Source: Cherax quadricarinatus
Lineage: Eukaryota; Arthropoda; Malacostraca; Decapoda; Parastacidae
Assembly: GCF_038502225.1 (NCBI RefSeq)
Contig: NC_091293.1
Location: 16,971,552-17,035,551 of the forward strand
Direction: 5' to 3'
DNA length: 64,000 nucleotides
In this document: piece after piece, positions 23,113-33,953 of the stretch
How the letters are laid out: the number at the start of each line of letters is the position of its first letter
Position numbering within the stretch: position 1 is the stretch's first letter
Program-made: the position numbers and the translations under genes
The notes under the pieces: model-generated
Told to the model about the DNA's origin: nothing
The model's input: only the letters and a program-made list of their open reading frames with translations
Databases searched by the model: none

Positions 23113-23234
23113 CCACGTCTACGGCCCTATGCTGTACATTCTACAAGATTGATGGACTGAACACATCGACTCCAGGCTGAGGGACTGATTACCTCATACT
23201 CCTCCTCTCCTTACGCCTTCCTCTTTGTATTGGA

Positions 23235-23268
23235 CTGATGAAGCCACTGTGTGGCGAAACGTTTCCTG
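23235..23268 (+). ncRNA. HH-A hammerhead motif 9
   Basis: Last motif of the array. AATAAAGATTCCC follows immediately and the element ends 69 bp later at the target duplication. Confidence 0.72.
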
Positions 23269-23337
23269 AATAAAGATTCCCATATGCTGCATAAGTGTCT
23301 CAATCTTCAACTTGTCGGTTTTTCAAACCATTCATCA

Positions 23338-26174
23338 CACCTTGGAGCCTTGTTGGACTGGAGGCGCAGCCAGTGGCCACCCATGGCCCTCCAGAATTAC
23401 AACTACTGATGCCAATAACAAAATCCCCCCAACAAACACAGAATACAACCTCGTTCATATTTGCTAATATACAGGGCCTTAAGCCATCCACCAACAACAA
23501 AATACCTTCTATCAGTGGACTTCTAGAGGAGTCTAATGCAATGTTTGCAGCCTTCACAGAGACTCACATAAAAGATCACTTTGATAGTGAAATATGGATA
23601 AGTGGTTACAACCTTTTTAGATGTGACAGAAAGAACAGGCAACAAGGGGGGGTTGGCCTGTATGTCAAAGAGTCCCTCATCTGCACGGAGTTGCTGAACA
23701 CCACAAATGAGGTAGTTGAATTTCTATCAATAAAGATCGAGAACCAAAACCTGGTCATTGTGGTTGTATATAAGCCACCAGATGCAACCTCACAACAGTT
23801 CAAGGAACAGCTACTGAAAATTGATTACTGTTTGGAAAACCTTCCAGCTCCATCCCCAAACATCTTACTGCTTGGTGATTTCAACCTAAGACATACAAAA
23901 TGGAAGAATGTAGCAAATAATGTTATAGCTGAAACAATCCCCGGAGGTAGCGCAGATGAAAGGTCACACACACATGAGCTACTAAGTCTCTGCGAAAAAC
24001 ACACCTTAAGCCAGCAGATAGTGGAGCCAACAAGACTAGAAAACACACTTGACCTTATCTTCACAAATAATGAGGACCTGATAAGAGACATAAGAATATC
24101 AAAAACAACAAATTCCGATCACAACCTAATCGAAGTCCAGATGTACATGCATAGGGGTCCTGATCAGCAGAATGCATGTACCTGTGAAGGTGTCTTCACA
24201 AAATACAACTTCAACAACAAGAACATCAACTGGGACCAGGTAAACCATGTCCTAAACGAAACATGTTGGGAGGATGTCTTAAATGACATGGATCCAAACC
24301 AGTGCCTTGAAAGGATCAACTTCCTGGCAGCCGAAGCATGTTCTAGGCATATTCTCCTAAGAAAGAAGAAGAGCAGGAGTAAACTGGAGAGAGAAAGACG
24401 CTCCCTCTACAGAAGACGACGAAGAGTCACTGAGCTCCTCAGGAGTGCTAGAATATCTGATACATGAAAGGAGGCGCTGACCAGGGAAGTGGAAACTATC
24501 GTACTTAAGTTAAATGACTCTTACAGGAACCAGGAGAGACAGGAGGAGCTTAAAGCTGTTAGTAAAATTGAAAGAAATTCAAAATATTTCTTTTCATATG
24601 CCAAAAACAAGGCAAATACCACATCTAGTATTGGGCCCTTACTCAGACAGGATGGGACTTACACAGATGACAACAAGGAAATGAGTGAAATATTGAAATC
24701 CTAGTACGACTCTGTGTTTAGTGAACCACTAATCGGTCTGAGGATCGATGACCCAAATGATTTCTTCATGAATGAGCCTCAAAACTCCATAAATGTATGC
24801 CAAAATACCGACATTACCCTAACTCCGATAGATTTCGAAAAAGCCAATGCACTCAGCCCCGGGCCCAGACTCGTGGAACTCTGTTTTCATTAAGAACTGC
24901 AAGAAACCCCTCTCGCATGCCATAAGTATACTGTGGAGGAGGAGCTTGGACATGGGTGAAATTCCACAGTCACTTAAAACAACGGATATAGCCCCACTCC
25001 ATAAAGGTGGCAGCAAAGCATTAGCTAAGAACTATAGACCAATAGCTCTGACGTCCCACATCATAAAAATCTTTGAAAGAGTGCTAAGAAGCAGGATTGC
25101 AAATCACCTGGATTCCCAAAATCTGCACAATCCAGGGCAACATGGGTTCAGGGCAGGTCGCTCCTGCCTCTCACAACTACTGGATCACTATGATATGGCC
25201 TTGGATGCACTGGAAGAAAATCAGAATGCAGATGTAATATACACAGACTTTGCAAAAGCATTTGACAAATGCAATCATGGTGTAATAGCCCATAAAATAC
25301 GCGCTAAAGGAATAACTGGGAAAGTGGGGAGATGGATCTTCAACTTTCTAACAAATCGAACACAAAGAGTAGTGGTCAACAGAGTTAAATCGGAGGCTGC
25401 CATAGTGAAGAGCTCTGTTCCACAAGGCACAATACTCGCCCCCATCTTATTCCTTATCCTCATATCAGACATAGACAGAGATATACATCACAGCACCGTA
25501 TCATCCTTTGCTGATGATAATAGGATCTGCATGAGGCTGTCATCTGCTGAGGACGTGGTTAACCTCCAGGAAGGTATAAACAAAGTTTTCCAGTGGGCAA
25601 CGGTAAACAACATGATGTTCAATGAAGACAAAGTCCAACTACTCCGTTATGGAAAACTGGAGGAGATAATAACTAGAACAGAGTATACTACAGACTCTGG
25701 CCATACAATAGAGCAGAAAAATAATGTAAGGGACCTGGGAGTAGTAATGTCTGAGGATCTCACTTTCAAGGATCACAACAGTGCCATGATCGCACGTGCA
25801 AAGAAAATGATAGGATGGATAATGAGAACTTTCAAAACGAGAGATGCCAAGCCAATGATGATCCTTTTCAAATCACTTGTTCTCTCTAGGCTGGAATACT
25901 GCTGTACATTAACATCTCCATTCAAAGCAGGTGAAATCGCAGATCTAGAGAGTGTACAGAGATCCTTTACTGCATGTATAAGTTCTGTCAAGCACCTTAA
26001 CTACTGGGAACGCTTGGAAGCACTTGATTTGTACTCGTTGGAACGCAGGAGGGAGAGATATTTCATAATCTACACTTGGAAAATCTTGGAAGGAATGGTC
26101 CCAAATCTGCACACAGAAATCACTCCCTATGGAAGTAAAAGACTGGGCAGGCGATGCAAAATGCCCCCAATAAA
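23338..26174 (+). pseudogene. LINE-A ORF2, endonuclease and reverse transcriptase (broken)
   Basis: Non-LTR retrotransposon ORF2. The APE-type endonuclease is at about 23440-24170, with FTETHI (catalytic glutamate), LLGDFNLRHTKW and NSDHN (catalytic Asp-His). A linker rich in Arg/Lys ends in a stop at 24465. The frame continues with a TAG at 24702 and a frameshift near 24845. The reverse transcriptase is at 24847-25700, with NYRPIALTS, YTDFAKAFDK (first catalytic Asp), SVPQGTILAP and SFADDNR (catalytic Asp pair). The thumb and C-terminal YSLERRRERY and GSKRLGRRC region run to 26174. LINE-B sequence then replaces the rest of the ORF and 3' end. At least two stops and one frameshift make it inactive. 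The right copy of the 15-bp target duplication is 23338-23352. Confidence 0.88.
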
Positions 26175-26868
26175 AACTCGGCAACAGGCTACGACAGATC
26201 ATCTCTCTCAGCAAACGATGGGTGCAGAGAACCCTGCCATACCGCAGATCTCTCAGCAGCTAACCCAAGTCAATGCCCAGGAATTCCCAACCCTCGAAGC
26301 CTCAACCAGGCGCCAAGGTCAAGAACCTCGTTCACCCTTTCCTCAACGAAGAAACAGAAACAAGAGGAACAGGAGGCGTCAACAGGGTACATCTGGTCAA
26401 TGCGATCAGCAGGCGGCACTAAACCAGCCCCCACTGGCCATAGCACGACAATGCAGGCACTCCTTACCCGGCACAGGCACTTTGCAGACTCAACTGGCGC
26501 CTCACCAGCAGATCCCAGCTACCCAACCTGGTATACAGCAACAAACCACGGTGCATACAATAAAGAAATCCAACCCTCAGCAGTCCCTACAGACCATAAC
26601 AGCCCAGATAATATCCACTGTTTCGAACCCAACCCCAAAGCAGGCCCTCACCAGAGAGGATCTCGTAGCACTCATCAAGGTGTTCACGGATCTTATTTGC
26701 AACACAATCAACTCCACGGAACAACAGAGTGCATTCAGGCAGATGGTCAGTACGCTCCTGAGAGTGTGCTTACTGACCGAGGAGGAGACAGTGGATGCCA
26801 TGAATCTGCAGGTTCTCAGAGCGGGCAGGACTCAGTCTCCAGCTCAGGAAACAACAGCGATGGAATAA
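26175..26868 (+). pseudogene. LINE-B ORF1, 3' part
   Basis: An open frame continues without a break from the LINE-A RT into a Gln/Thr/Pro-rich basic region (about 26320-26400, RRNRNKRNRRRQQ) and a helical C-terminus (REDLVALIKVFTDLICNTIN). It ends at TAA 26866-26868, 23 bp before ORF2 begins. The composition and position fit the end of a LINE ORF1 product. I see no CCHC knuckle, so either the 5' part is missing or this lineage lacks one. The apparent fusion to LINE-A is a chance in-frame junction at about 26174. Confidence 0.55.
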
Positions 26869-26890
26869 CCTCGGTACCAAATCAAACCGT

Positions 26891-28226
26891 CATGGTCCTA
26901 CAATGGAACATTCAAGGCCTGAGGGGCAAACAGCACCTCTTGCTGGAGGCAGTAATTCGGGATCGGGTTGACATCGTCTTGCTACAAGAAACTCTGACTG
27001 TCCTGACTATGTGCCCAAGACTACCCAGTTTTGCTGGGTATTTTCGGCACATGGACCCGGGCGTTCACTGCAGAGGCACAGCTGTATTTGTATCCAATAC
27101 AATACTTCACGAGGTTATAGCCAACCCTGTGGACTGTAGGGAGGATGTCGAGGTACAGGCCATCCTTGTGCACATACCTGGGGCGCCCATTACCATCTAT
27201 AACATCTACAAGAACCCAAGACACACCCTCGACATTGCAGAGCTCCTCGCACTTGCCCGCACTGAGTGTATTATTGTGGGTGGAGATTTCAATGCACATC
27301 ACCCAATGCTACACTCTCACTCAGCAACCAATGCTGCTGGCAGACACATAGCAATGCTCCTACACAATATTCCAGAGGTAAAGTTGCTAAACAATGGAGA
27401 CCCCACACACCTGTTGGGTGGCTGCTTCGACCTTACCTTTGGGTCAAGACAACTCGCAGCAGGAGCCACATGGGATACTCATCCTCACCTTGTCAGTGAC
27501 CACTTTGCAGTGATCACCCCCTTCAACGTCAACAGGCCTCCCACAGTTGTGCTGCCTCCTAGATGGGACGTAAAGAGGGCCAACTGGAAGGTGTTCCAGG
27601 ATTATCTTCATGACTGGTGGTCCACATACTCTCTATCTGAAGACTGTGATACGGCTGAACAGGAGCTAATCACTGTTCTCATCCAGGCAGCAGAGTGTGC
27701 AATTCCAAAGAAGTCCGCAGGACGCACTCACAAAAGAGACCAGTGGTTCTACAATGACGAGGTGCGAGAACAGAACCACCGCATCAACTCTTTTAGGAAT
27801 CTATACAGGCGTAACCCTACGGCAGAGAACAGGAATACTCTGAGAGCCATTGTGCAGCATGCCCGCAGAGTCTCTCTCAGAGTAAAAACTGAGAAATGGC
27901 TGGAGTGGTGCTCAACATTCGGGCATCACACCACCTTATCTGAGATATGGGGCAAACTCAACATAGCAACTGGCAAGAGCAAGCCGAGGCCACCAGCACA
28001 CCCGAACCCATCCCAGGAAGCTGAGAAACTAGTGGAGCTTTTCACTTCCAGGGGAGCCTCCACTCAGTTCACACAGGACATCCGGAATATACAGACGGAT
28101 CTTCTGCCACAGCACCAGCTAACGATACAAGCTGCATGTGAGTCAGAAGATGTGACTGATGAAGACCTCACGGACTTGGAACTCCGATGTGCCATTAAGA
28201 ACACAGGTGACACTGCCCCGGGCATC
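26891..28226 (+). pseudogene. LINE-B ORF2 part 1, endonuclease (split by insertion)
   Basis: Starts at MVLQWNIQGL (26891), a typical APE-endonuclease opening. Catalytic motifs are LLQET (about 26985), VGGDFNAHHP (about 27280) and LVSDHFAV (about 27490). A linker to the RT runs to TAPGI at 28224, where a LINE-C fragment interrupts. The frame is intact throughout this part. The upstream extension of the same frame to 26154 overlaps ORF1 and looks non-coding. Confidence 0.85.
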
Positions 28227-28746
28227 GTAGGATGACTAAATTAATACATAGCATTAGAAATCTTCCTTATGAAGAAAGATTGAAGACTCTTAAGTTACAT
28301 TCACTTGTTAGCGAAGAATGAGGGGAGACCTGATCGAAGTGTATAAGTGGAAGATAGGTATTAATAAAGGGGATATTAATAAGGTCTTAAGGATGTCTCT
28401 CCAAGAGAGAACCCGCAGTAATGGATTTAAATTAGATAAGTTTAGATTTAGAAAGGACATAGGAAAGTATTGGTTTGGAAATAGGGTAGTAGATGAGTGG
28501 AACAGTCTACCTAGTTGGGTTATTGAGGCTGGGACTTTGGGTAGTTTCAAATTTAGGTTGGATAAGTACATGAGTGGGAGGGGTTGGATTTGAGTGGGAC
28601 TTTCACATCAGAGCTTATTTCTTGGGTGGCATTGAAAATTGGGTTGGGCAAATGTTTTGTTAGTGGGATGAATTGTAAAGGACCTGCCTAGTATGGGCCA
28701 ACAGGCCTCCTGCAGTGTTCCTCCTTTCTTATGTTCTTATGTTCTT
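28227..28746 (+). mobile_element. 5'-truncated LINE-C insertion in LINE-B
   Basis: A 520-bp LINE-C 3' end. It starts at the RRMTKLIHSIRNLPYEER segment, carries a frameshift near 28312, then KFRFRKDIGKYWFGNRVVDEWNSLP and a 3' UTR ending in tandem TTCTTATG octamers. LINE-B reads on at 28747 exactly where it stopped. The only repeated bases at the junctions are about four (ATCG), so the target duplication is very short or absent. Confidence 0.88.
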
Positions 28747-31086
28747 ATCGATGGTGTTACATACTCCATGATTGCACGGGCTGGGCAGAGTGGATGGGAG
28801 GCCATACTAGATGTCATTAACAAGTCATGGAGGGCCAGGACACTCCCAGCAGCTTGGAAGAAAGCTACCATCGTACCAATTCCAAAGCCCAAGGACCCAG
28901 GCAGTATGAGACCCATTTCGCTGACCAGCTGCTTAGCCAAGACTGCTGAGAGGATGGTGTTAAACCGCCTCCTATGGAAACTTGGACCCTCTCATCATCA
29001 CATATTTGGCTTCTCCAAAGGAGTGGGTACAGCAGAGTGCATAACCACTCTACTAAGCCAGATTGCTGACAGTAACAAAAAACCTAGTATCGTCGTCTAC
29101 CTCGACCTTGAGAAGGCATTTGAGCTAGCCAGCCCCACAGCAATTCTGGCAATACTAGCACGGAAGGGAATCAAAAGAGCCTCCTGGCCTGGATAGAGTC
29201 CTACCTTAGGGGCAGGCAGGCCTGTGTCAGCTTTCAGGGACACTACTCTTCCTTTAAAACCCTGGAAAACGGTATGCCACAAGGAGGTGTGCTCAGTCCT
29301 ACCCTGTTTAACATCCTTATGCAGGAACTTGTGAGCCTTCCCTTTCATAGTGGTACACAGCTCCTCAGCTATGCTGATGATCTTGCACTCGTAGTGAATG
29401 GGAAAGGCAATTTAGAACGACAGGCCCAGAGAGCTTTGGACCTAATTACACAGTCTTGCAAGGAACTAGGCCTCAAGATCTCGGCCGAGAAATCTCTTGC
29501 AATGATGTTCAAGGGACCAGATCCTGTGAATAGATTACGTATTCAGGATATAGAACTTGAGTGGACAGGCTCCTACCTGTACTTGGGAATCTACATTGAT
29601 GAAAAGCTGACCTTTCAGAAACAGGCCGAGTATGTCAGGTCACGTGCTCTACTCAGACTCAACGCCATGAGAGCCATGATGAGGCACCGTGCAGGGGCAA
29701 GCAAAGATGTACTTCGCTTGTACTATATACAAGCTATATGCTCGCTCATTGACTACGGTGCACCGGCGTTAGCTCATCTCTTCCCACAGAGCAGGCAAAG
29801 GGTGGAGGTCGTACAAAATCAGGTGATAAGAACTATGCTTGGGGCCACCCTTTGGACCAACACAGTTTGTCTCAGATCTGAGGCCCGGCTTCCTTCCTTG
29901 GCTGACAGTAAGATACATAAACGCCTGCAAAGTGGCCATGATTCTGCACCGGCAGCAAGGTACCCCACTAAGGAGACGGATATTAACAACCATGACACAA
30001 GATCCCACACTCTTTACGGACTACTCCTGAATTCGTTCGTTTTGTGCTGCTGGGCGGAAGCTGCTGCCTATACAACTACTCCTTGAGAAGAGTTGTGACC
30101 TTCCTGTTGCTGGGTACCATCCACCACCTCCCTGGCACCCAGATCCAGCCGATGTTTGCATCATGCAGCTACCCATCTCTAAGCATCTCTGCAGTCAAGA
30201 CACCCTCAGCAATCATGCTGAGACAAGCATGGCACTGGCAGAGGGAGGCATATGTGCAGTGTATTTCACAGATGGTTCTGTCGACCCTGACAGGAAGAGA
30301 GCAGCAGCTGGACTGTACCACAATGGTCACACACAAGGCTGGCGACTCCCTGACCACTGCACGATCCTTCAAGCTGAGTTGGTGGCGATTCAGCAGGCAT
30401 TGTCACATGCCCTACGACATCGGCTCCGACCTGTCATACATGTTGATTCCACCTCTGCAATCAATGCCCTCTCCCATCCTCAACCACAGGACAATGTTCA
30501 CCTCATCACATCGATCCTGAGCATAATGACGGCCTTAGAAGTTCAGGGAAACAGATCGACATTGAACTGGATCCCCAGCCATGCTGGCATCCTGGGAAAT
30601 GAGGCGGCAGATGATGCAGCTAAGGCAGCAGCAGACTATCCACATGTTGGGATTACTGTCCCAATCAGCCTATGACAGACCAAACTGGCGGCTGCCAGAG
30701 CCACAAAACTTATGGGGGAGGTCTTAGGTGATACCCCATCTCAACAGTGGTACCATGCAGTGACTCAGGGAGAACCCCCTCCATATGATAGAAGCTGGTC
30801 CAGAGCGCAGTGTACCGCCATCCATCGGCTTCGTTTGGGCTTTCCCACATCCAAGATGATAGTAGACAAGGCTGAGGAAATGTGCCAGTACTGTCAGCAC
30901 GTTGTCCAGCGGCCCCTAACACACTATCTTCTGAAGTGTGAAGTTACTGAGACATTCCGCAGGCAACTAGGAGTGATATTCCCTCCCGAAGAGGACCCAG
31001 AGATGACTGCGGCCACACTAGTGTACCATGGGGTCAACGAACCAGACAAGCTGTTACCTGTGATAACGACATATCCTCCTCCTTGC
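28747..31086 (+). pseudogene. LINE-B ORF2 part 2, RT and RNase H (I-like, broken)
   Basis: Continues from 28226. The RT has MRPISLTSCLAKTAER, VYLDLEKAFE (first catalytic Asp), MPQGGVLSPTLFN and SYADDLALVV (catalytic Asp pair, about 29370). The RNase H domain (about 30270-30640) has YFTDGSVD, LQAELVAIQQAL, VDSTSAI and SHAGILGNEAADDAAK, so all four acidic positions are visible. A CCHC-like tail C-x2-C-x5-H...C lies near 30880-30940 (MCQYCQHV, THYLLKC). A frameshift near 29190, another around 29930-30160 and a TGA at 30673 inactivate it. RNase H downstream of the RT is a feature of the I/Loa/R1-type group. Confidence 0.88.
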
Positions 31087-31282
31087 TAGTGTCCATAGTT
31101 AGGAGTACGTATGGTGTTGTTGCTTATGAAATGCACCAGTTGAACTGACCAGAAGAGTGCTTGAGCAGCATACGTCGCATCATCGTAGAAACCTTTCTCC
31201 ATCGGGAGCCAGAGATGGGTCATCGCAAGACTGAGACCCGTGCCAGGACTATGGTCTTGGCGAACATTATACACACACACTT
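31087..31282. other. LINE-B 3' flank, unassigned
   Basis: Follows the LINE-B stop and precedes an HH-B copy. It could be LINE-B 3' UTR. No tail repeat is visible. Confidence 0.35.
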
Positions 31283-31487
31283 CATCTCCATATTGTTTCA
31301 GACTATGGAACAATACTCTTCTCCAGACTGAGGGACTGACCATCTCAAAACTTCAAGGGTGATGGACTGATTACATCATCTTCAAGTCTCTTCTGCTTCT
31401 ATCAACTTTTCTGTACTTGACTGAAGAAGCCTACTGTGTAGGCGAAACATTTCGAAATAAAGATACCTAACTGTTGCATATGTGTCT
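31283..31487 (+). mobile_element. Solo HH-B copy, 5'-diverged
   Basis: Matches the 3' half of an HH-B unit, from CATATTGTTTCAGAC through CCAGACTGAGGGACTGACC, the hammerhead motif and CTAACTGTTGCATATGTGTC. The part upstream of 31283, including the TATA box, is not recognisable. No clear target duplication. Confidence 0.8.
31421..31453 (+). ncRNA. HH-B hammerhead motif, variant
   Basis: CTGAAGA core with intact stem II GCCTAC/GTAGGC. ACGT of stem III is changed to ACAT, which breaks its self-complementarity, so activity is doubtful. Confidence 0.5.
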
Positions 31488-31937
31488 TACCTTGTTTCAG
31501 CTTGCTCAGGGTGGTACTTCTCCACAAACATTTGGACATCATTCCACTTGGACATCATTCCACTTCTGTATTATTTCCTTCTTCACATCTATGGTGTTTC
31601 TCACTTTCTTTACCACTGGGGTACCACTAGCAAGTATCATTGCTCCCATTGTAGTTTATTTCACAGTCCCACAAGCACTAAACACAATGAAATTATCGTA
31701 AAATGTTTGAATGAGATCGCAGGCTAGTGTTCACTCAAACATCAACAAAACCAGACTGGCTCACGGCACTTGTGTGGGGACACACATGGATGTAGTGGGC
31801 TGCCAGACAGGTCCGGTACCCGGCGGTTCGAAAATATGGGCGAGTTTGATAATAGGGACAAAGTTGGTTTGGAAAAAGGGTTCTATTTTCGAAGAGTTCG
31901 ATAAGCGATACGTTCGAAATTTAAGGTTCCACTGTAC
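31488..31937. other. Unassigned sequence with a possible DNA-transposon end
   Basis: No recognisable gene. Bases 31825-31937 contain short TTCGAA/TTCGATA repeats and end in GGTTCCACTGTA next to a TA. In reverse complement this resembles the CAGTGGAACC-type ends of pogo/Tigger-like transposons, but I see no matching second end. Confidence 0.3.
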
Positions 31938-32222
31938 TAGTTTGGAAATAGGGTAGTTGATGAGTGGAACAGCCTGCCTAGTAAGATTATTGAAGCTAAA
32001 ACCTTGGGTAGTTTCAAATTTAGTTTGGATAAATACATGGGTGAGAGCAGTTGGATTTAAGTGGGACTTGCACATGAGTAAATAAATTTATCAAAGCTTA
32101 TTGCTTGAGTAGTGTTGAAAGTGGGTTATGCAAGTGTTCTATTAGTGAGTTGGATTTGTGAAGGACCTACTCAGCATAGGCTAATGGGCCTGCTGCAGTG
32201 TTCCTCCTTTCTTATGTTCTTA
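31938..32222 (+). mobile_element. LINE-C 3' fragment
   Basis: Contains TTTGGAAATAGGGTAGTTGA (FGNRVVDEW), the SLGSFKF-like segment, a diverged 3' UTR and a final CCTCCTTTCTTATGTTCTTA tail. Confidence 0.85.
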
Positions 32223-33033
32223 ACATACACATAAATACAAGGTGGTTTATGTTTGGCATATATACTGGCGACATACACATGTATACAAAGGGGTTTATGT
32301 TGGGTGTATATACAGTGAGTGGGTGTCAGTACAACTGACACTACTGATAACTGATACTACTGATAGCTTGGCAATGCTAACGTATGGTGCCCCAACATAC
32401 ACCTAATACAAACTAGAGGCTACAGGCTTATGACTCTGGCTGATTCTATACAATGTCAAAGTACACAACAGTAGAACATTATAACTATGCATAACTATAC
32501 ATATTATTGTAAGGGATGTTACAACATATGATAAACCACAAAACACAGTAATTGACAGAATCAACGATTACAAAGTACTAAAAAATTAACAGAGAAAAGA
32601 GAAGATTGATCAATCTGTATTCATGTGATCTATGGATTCTGAGGAAGTATATTTACAAATAAAGAAAAGGCAGACTTGGTGCACTCAAGCCTTTTACTGT
32701 TAAATCTCAGAATTCAGAGAGAACATGAACACACAGAAAAATATCTGGCATAATACTAAGTTGATACTGGAACATACAGTTGAAATATTCACTAGCCTAA
32801 ATTATCTGTCTATAGAGATTATTTACATTTAACCACAACTTTGCTAGGGTGAGATTTTCATATGGAGAATGGTTATCATCTCTGGGGGGGGGGGTCAAAT
32901 ACTTTGCAATGGCTAACTCATGCCATGGTTGAGGAGGATCTATATTGGTATTTACAAATGATATTTGAGGATTTCCCAGTACTTGTCATGTATGTAGGAA
33001 ATAACGACATTCAGGTTGTTCGTCTGATTAACT
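32223..33033. other. Spacer without recognised gene
   Basis: AT-rich unique sequence. Two imperfect copies of an approximately 50-bp block (ACATACACA...GGTTTATGTT) occur at 32224-32320 and a run of ten G at 32884-32893. Nothing coding was recognised. Confidence 0.4.
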
Positions 33034-33042
33034 GTTAGAGGT
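33034..33042. repeat. 9-bp target-site duplication, left copy
   Basis: GTTAGAGGT, repeated at 33421-33429. Confidence 0.8.
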
Positions 33043-33110
33043 GATGAATGGTTTGAAAAACCGACTAGTTGAAGATTGAGACACTTATGCAACATATGGG
33101 AATCTTTATT

Positions 33111-33144
33111 CAGGAAACGTTTCGCCACACAGTGGCTTCATCAG
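33111..33144 (-). ncRNA. HH-A hammerhead motif, left arm of inverted pair
   Basis: Core and stem II identical to the array motifs. Confidence 0.68.
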
Positions 33145-33344
33145 TCCAATACAAAGTAGAAAGGCATAAGGAGAGGAGGAGTTTGAGGTAATCAGTCCCT
33201 CAGCCTGGAGTCAATGTGCTCAGTCCATCAATCTTGTAGAATGTACATTCTACAAGATTGATGGACTGAACACATCGACTCCAGGCTGAAGGACTGATTA
33301 CCTCAAACTCCTCCTCTCCTTATGCCTTTCTACTTTGTATTGGA

Positions 33345-33378
33345 CTGATGAAGCCACTGTGTGGCGAAACGTTTCCTG
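33345..33378 (+). ncRNA. HH-A hammerhead motif, right arm of inverted pair
   Basis: Identical core. The GTATTGGA leader that forms the 5' side of stem I is preserved. Confidence 0.7.
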
Positions 33379-33451
33379 AATAAAGATTCCCATATGTTGC
33401 ATAAGTGTCAATCTTCAACCGTTAGAGGTAGAGGGTACAGAGTCAGGAGGA

Positions 33452-33828
33452 TGTGGGATGTAGATGAGGTGACATAGAGTGAGTCCAATTTGGTGGGTTG
33501 GCGAGGTCAATGCGCTGCCTGTAGGTGAGGCGGAAAAACATGAGTGTAAACAAAGAGAGTGTGAGGCTGACAGAACATGTATTACCTCCCTAATACGTAA
33601 GTTAATAGTTACGTATTATGCAGGGAAGAGCACTGTACACCCACTATAGATTTCCATCCATACCATGCACAGTTAATGATATATCAGGACTAGGAGGTAC
33701 AATGTGTACTCAAAGTGGCAGGTTGTGCATCCTAATTTGTGTATTTTATCTATTTGCAGCTAGGAGCATTCATTATGTTGCACCTGAATAAAGGATTACC
33801 AACACACACCTGAATGTCTCTTTGACCA
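33452..33828 (+). repeat. 5' LTR of Ty3/gypsy element
   Basis: A 377-bp LTR that begins TGTGGGATG and ends TTTGACCA (TG...CA). It is about 90% similar by eye to the 3' LTR at 38535-38896. It contains GAATAAAGGATT as a possible polyadenylation signal. It is preceded by the 5-bp target duplication GAGGA (33447-33451). Confidence 0.92.
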
Positions 33829-33953
33829 TGCTCCTAGGCATTAATTTACGTATTACACAGGTTAAGGAGCTGGTGTGCTAGCCCACCTAGGCATACCTGG
33901 TGGTGATGGCGGTTTCATTGAGTTGCGAGGCAGCAGGGTATACAGAGGTGAAG

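Larger units (their letters stand above)
20396..23337. mobile_element. HH-A hammerhead retroelement array (tandem plus inverted)
   Basis: A 2942-bp insertion in LINE-A, flanked by an exact 15-bp target duplication. The left arm (20396 to about 22376) holds 5.3 units on the minus strand. The right arm (about 22377-23337) holds 2.6 units on the plus strand. Both ends are therefore the 3' tail of the unit. Unit length alternates 378 and 377 bp in the left arm because of a GTAAGAAGATCC/GTAAAAGATCC difference, which makes a 755-bp dimer. Each unit has a TATA box (TATATAAG), about 125 bp of leader containing CCAGGCTGAGGGACTGATTA, a hammerhead-like motif, then AATAAAGATTCCC. The repeated 95-codon frame begins inside the ribozyme and is not a gene. 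The organisation resembles metazoan retrozymes or Penelope pseudo-LTRs (inference). Confidence 0.82.
33043..33420. mobile_element. HH-A inverted-repeat insertion
   Basis: A 378-bp palindromic element: minus-strand HH-A 3' half (33043 to about 33243), then plus-strand HH-A 3' half (about 33244-33420). It folds back at AATGTACATT. Both arms retain a hammerhead motif but neither retains the TATA region. It is flanked by a 9-bp target duplication. Confidence 0.85.

Noticed and set aside
20396..23337. Hammerhead on both strands of the same unit
   Set aside because: The complement has the same stem II but lacks CUGANGA and GAAA in the right places.
20396..23337. Cut-and-paste DNA transposon with long inverted repeats
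   Set aside because: Target duplications vary from 9 to 15 bp between insertions of the family, arms differ in length, and one insertion (60175-60745) has essentially no inverted arm.
24847..26868. 673-codon fusion of RT and Gln-rich protein
   Set aside because: It joins the LINE-A RT to LINE-B ORF1 across a truncation junction at about 26174.
26154..28235. Single 693-codon protein starting at 26154
   Set aside because: Its first 245 codons overlap LINE-B ORF1 in another frame and are not domain-like. The endonuclease starts at about 26891.
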